From Flavobacterium branchiicola (GTDB lineage Bacteria; Bacteroidota; Bacteroidia; Flavobacteriales; Flavobacteriaceae), in contig NZ_JAGYWA010000004.1 of the NCBI RefSeq assembly GCF_018383905.1, positions 411,194 through 475,193 of the forward strand: a stretch of 64,000 bases of DNA, read 5' to 3'. Positions 63,272-64,000 of this stretch are shown here, piece after piece. Every line of letters begins with the position of its first letter. Position 1 is the stretch's first letter. Both the position numbers and the translations under genes were made by a program. Below the pieces are notes generated by a model that worked only from the letters and a program-made list of their open reading frames with translations, did no database searches and was not told where the DNA came from.

Positions 63272-63640
63272 TTATTTCTTTTTCGGTTTCTCAAGATTTT
63301 CTTTTACTCTGAATTTTACAATTTTGGTGATTAAATCATAAGGCATCGGATCTTTTAAAGGAAACTGAACGGAACCTTTTCCTGATTTGTATTTCGAAAG
63401 TTCTTCGCTAAAAGCTTCATGTCCGCTTGGTAAAGCATAAAGTCCGATATGATTTTTAAAAGCAGCAAAATATACCACTATTCCGTTTTGTTCAAAGGCA
63501 GGCATTGAATAACTGATCTTCTCTTTGGCATCCGGCGCCGCTTTCTGAATCGTTGCTCTTATCTTTTCTAAAATCTCCTGAACATCATTTGGAAATGTTC
63601 CAATATATTCGTCGATATTTTTGGGTTTTTTAACTTCCAT
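63272..63640 (-). CDS. DUF1801 family protein
   Basis: This 122-aa protein has the family pattern VQEILEKIRATIQKAAPDAK, EKISYSMPAFEQNGIVVYFA, HIGLYALPSGHEAF and KGSVQFPLKDPMPYDLI. DUF1801 proteins (YdhG/YobT group) have a small alpha/beta fold; an iron-related role is claimed for some but function is not settled. Length normal. The start MEVKKPKNIDEYI is the family N-terminus. No operon link to the TlpA gene 42 nt downstream can be excluded. Confidence 0.88.
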   Translation of the reverse strand: MEVKKPKNIDEYIGTFPNDVQEILEKIRATIQKAAPDAKEKISYSMPAFEQNGIVVYFAAFKNHIGLYALPSGHEAFSEELSKYKSGKGSVQFPLKDPMPYDLITKIVKFRVKENLEKPKKK

Positions 63641-63696
63641 GGCTTTTATGTTTTTTTGTTTCAGGTTTCAAGTTGTTAGTGAGAATTTGGCATGTG

Positions 63697-63998
63697 TTTT
63701 ATTTTACCGCAAAGTGCGCTAAGGTATTTTTATTCTGAGCGTAAGCATAATCTATATTTTAAGTTCGCAAAGCTTTATCTACACAGAGCTTTGTGAACTT
63801 TTCATTTTAATGACTCTTAAAAAAAACCTCGCGTACTTTGCGTAAACCTTTGCGTTCTTTGCGTAAATTTTATTTTACCGCAAAGTGCGCTAAGGTATTT
63901 TTATTCTGAGCGTAAGCATAATCTATATTTTAAGTTCGCAAAGCTTTATCTACACAGAGCTTTGTGAACTTTTCATTTTAATGACTCTTAAAAAAAAC
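63697..63998. repeat. 171-bp tandem repeat at the window end
   Basis: A 131-bp block at 63697-63827 recurs without visible mismatch at 63868-63998 (offset 171). The blocks start TTTTATTTTACCGCAAAG and contain an internal hairpin AAAGCTTTATC..CAGAGCTTT region. The 40-bp spacer consists of TTTGCGT-type short repeats. The array may go on beyond the window. No gene is seen in 63641-64000. Confidence 0.88.
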
Positions 63999-64000
63999 TT

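Overview
The window is AT-rich chromosomal DNA from a Bacteroidota member, most likely a Flavobacterium-like species. The reasons are: promoters of the Bacteroidetes form TTTG-N19/20-TANNTTTG (clearest before tRNA-His and purL), a type IX secretion sorting domain, a TssD-type Hcp protein, SusC-like outer-membrane receptors, DUF4403 and DUF4132 proteins, bacillithiol (bshB1) and menaquinone (menI-menF) genes, and many dispersed palindromic repeats of the kind scattered through flavobacterial genomes.

Region 1 (1-6437) looks like an RNA-repair or RNA-conflict locus. It holds the 3' end of a T4-Pnkp-like polynucleotide 3'-phosphatase, a TatD nuclease, a DUF434/PIN-like protein, an unknown protein, and two MNT-fold nucleotidyltransferases with a HEPN-motif protein wedged between them. 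Directly behind the phosphatase gene (570-651) lies a sequence with a canonical tRNA T-arm followed, in the wrong order, by a canonical D-arm. It folds as a circularly permuted tRNA whose open ends fall in the anticodon loop, which is where anticodon nucleases cut and where Pnkp-type enzymes heal. I regard this as the most interesting object in the window.

Region 2 (6438-14000) is accessory. It has a structured RNA with interleaved inverted repeats ahead of a small gene, an orphan polyvalent-protein-type kinase, and a four-gene two-component operon. That operon is divergent from an envelope-protein gene, and both promoters carry the same 23-bp operator-like palindrome. A DUF4403 lipoprotein with an unusual tandem repeat follows. 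Three near-identical terminators punctuate the region.

Region 3 (14000-22700) is a DUF4132 giant-protein pair bracketed by 120-bp direct repeats. Behind it are three very small ORFs (two with their own terminator), an unknown basic protein and a DEDDh exonuclease.

Region 4 (22700-28180) contains a PhyH dioxygenase, a membrane protein, and a T6SS Hcp-fusion effector with a predicted SleB-like cell-wall hydrolase domain. The effector is followed by small lipoprotein or secreted genes that are plausible immunity genes, one of them frameshifted.

Region 5 (28180-64000) is mostly housekeeping and envelope genes: acyl-CoA synthetase, outer-membrane receptor, PDZ/Sel1 protein, purL, secreted endonuclease I with a T9SS tail, a beta-helix lipoprotein, menI-menF, bshB1, tRNA-His, ypfJ, a large hybrid kinase, aldehyde dehydrogenase, RluA-type pseudouridine synthase, S23 four-helix protein, panB, sdaA, a cation/proton antiporter, a 2H phosphoesterase, a TlpA-like thioredoxin and a DUF1801 protein. 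The window ends in a 171-bp tandem repeat.
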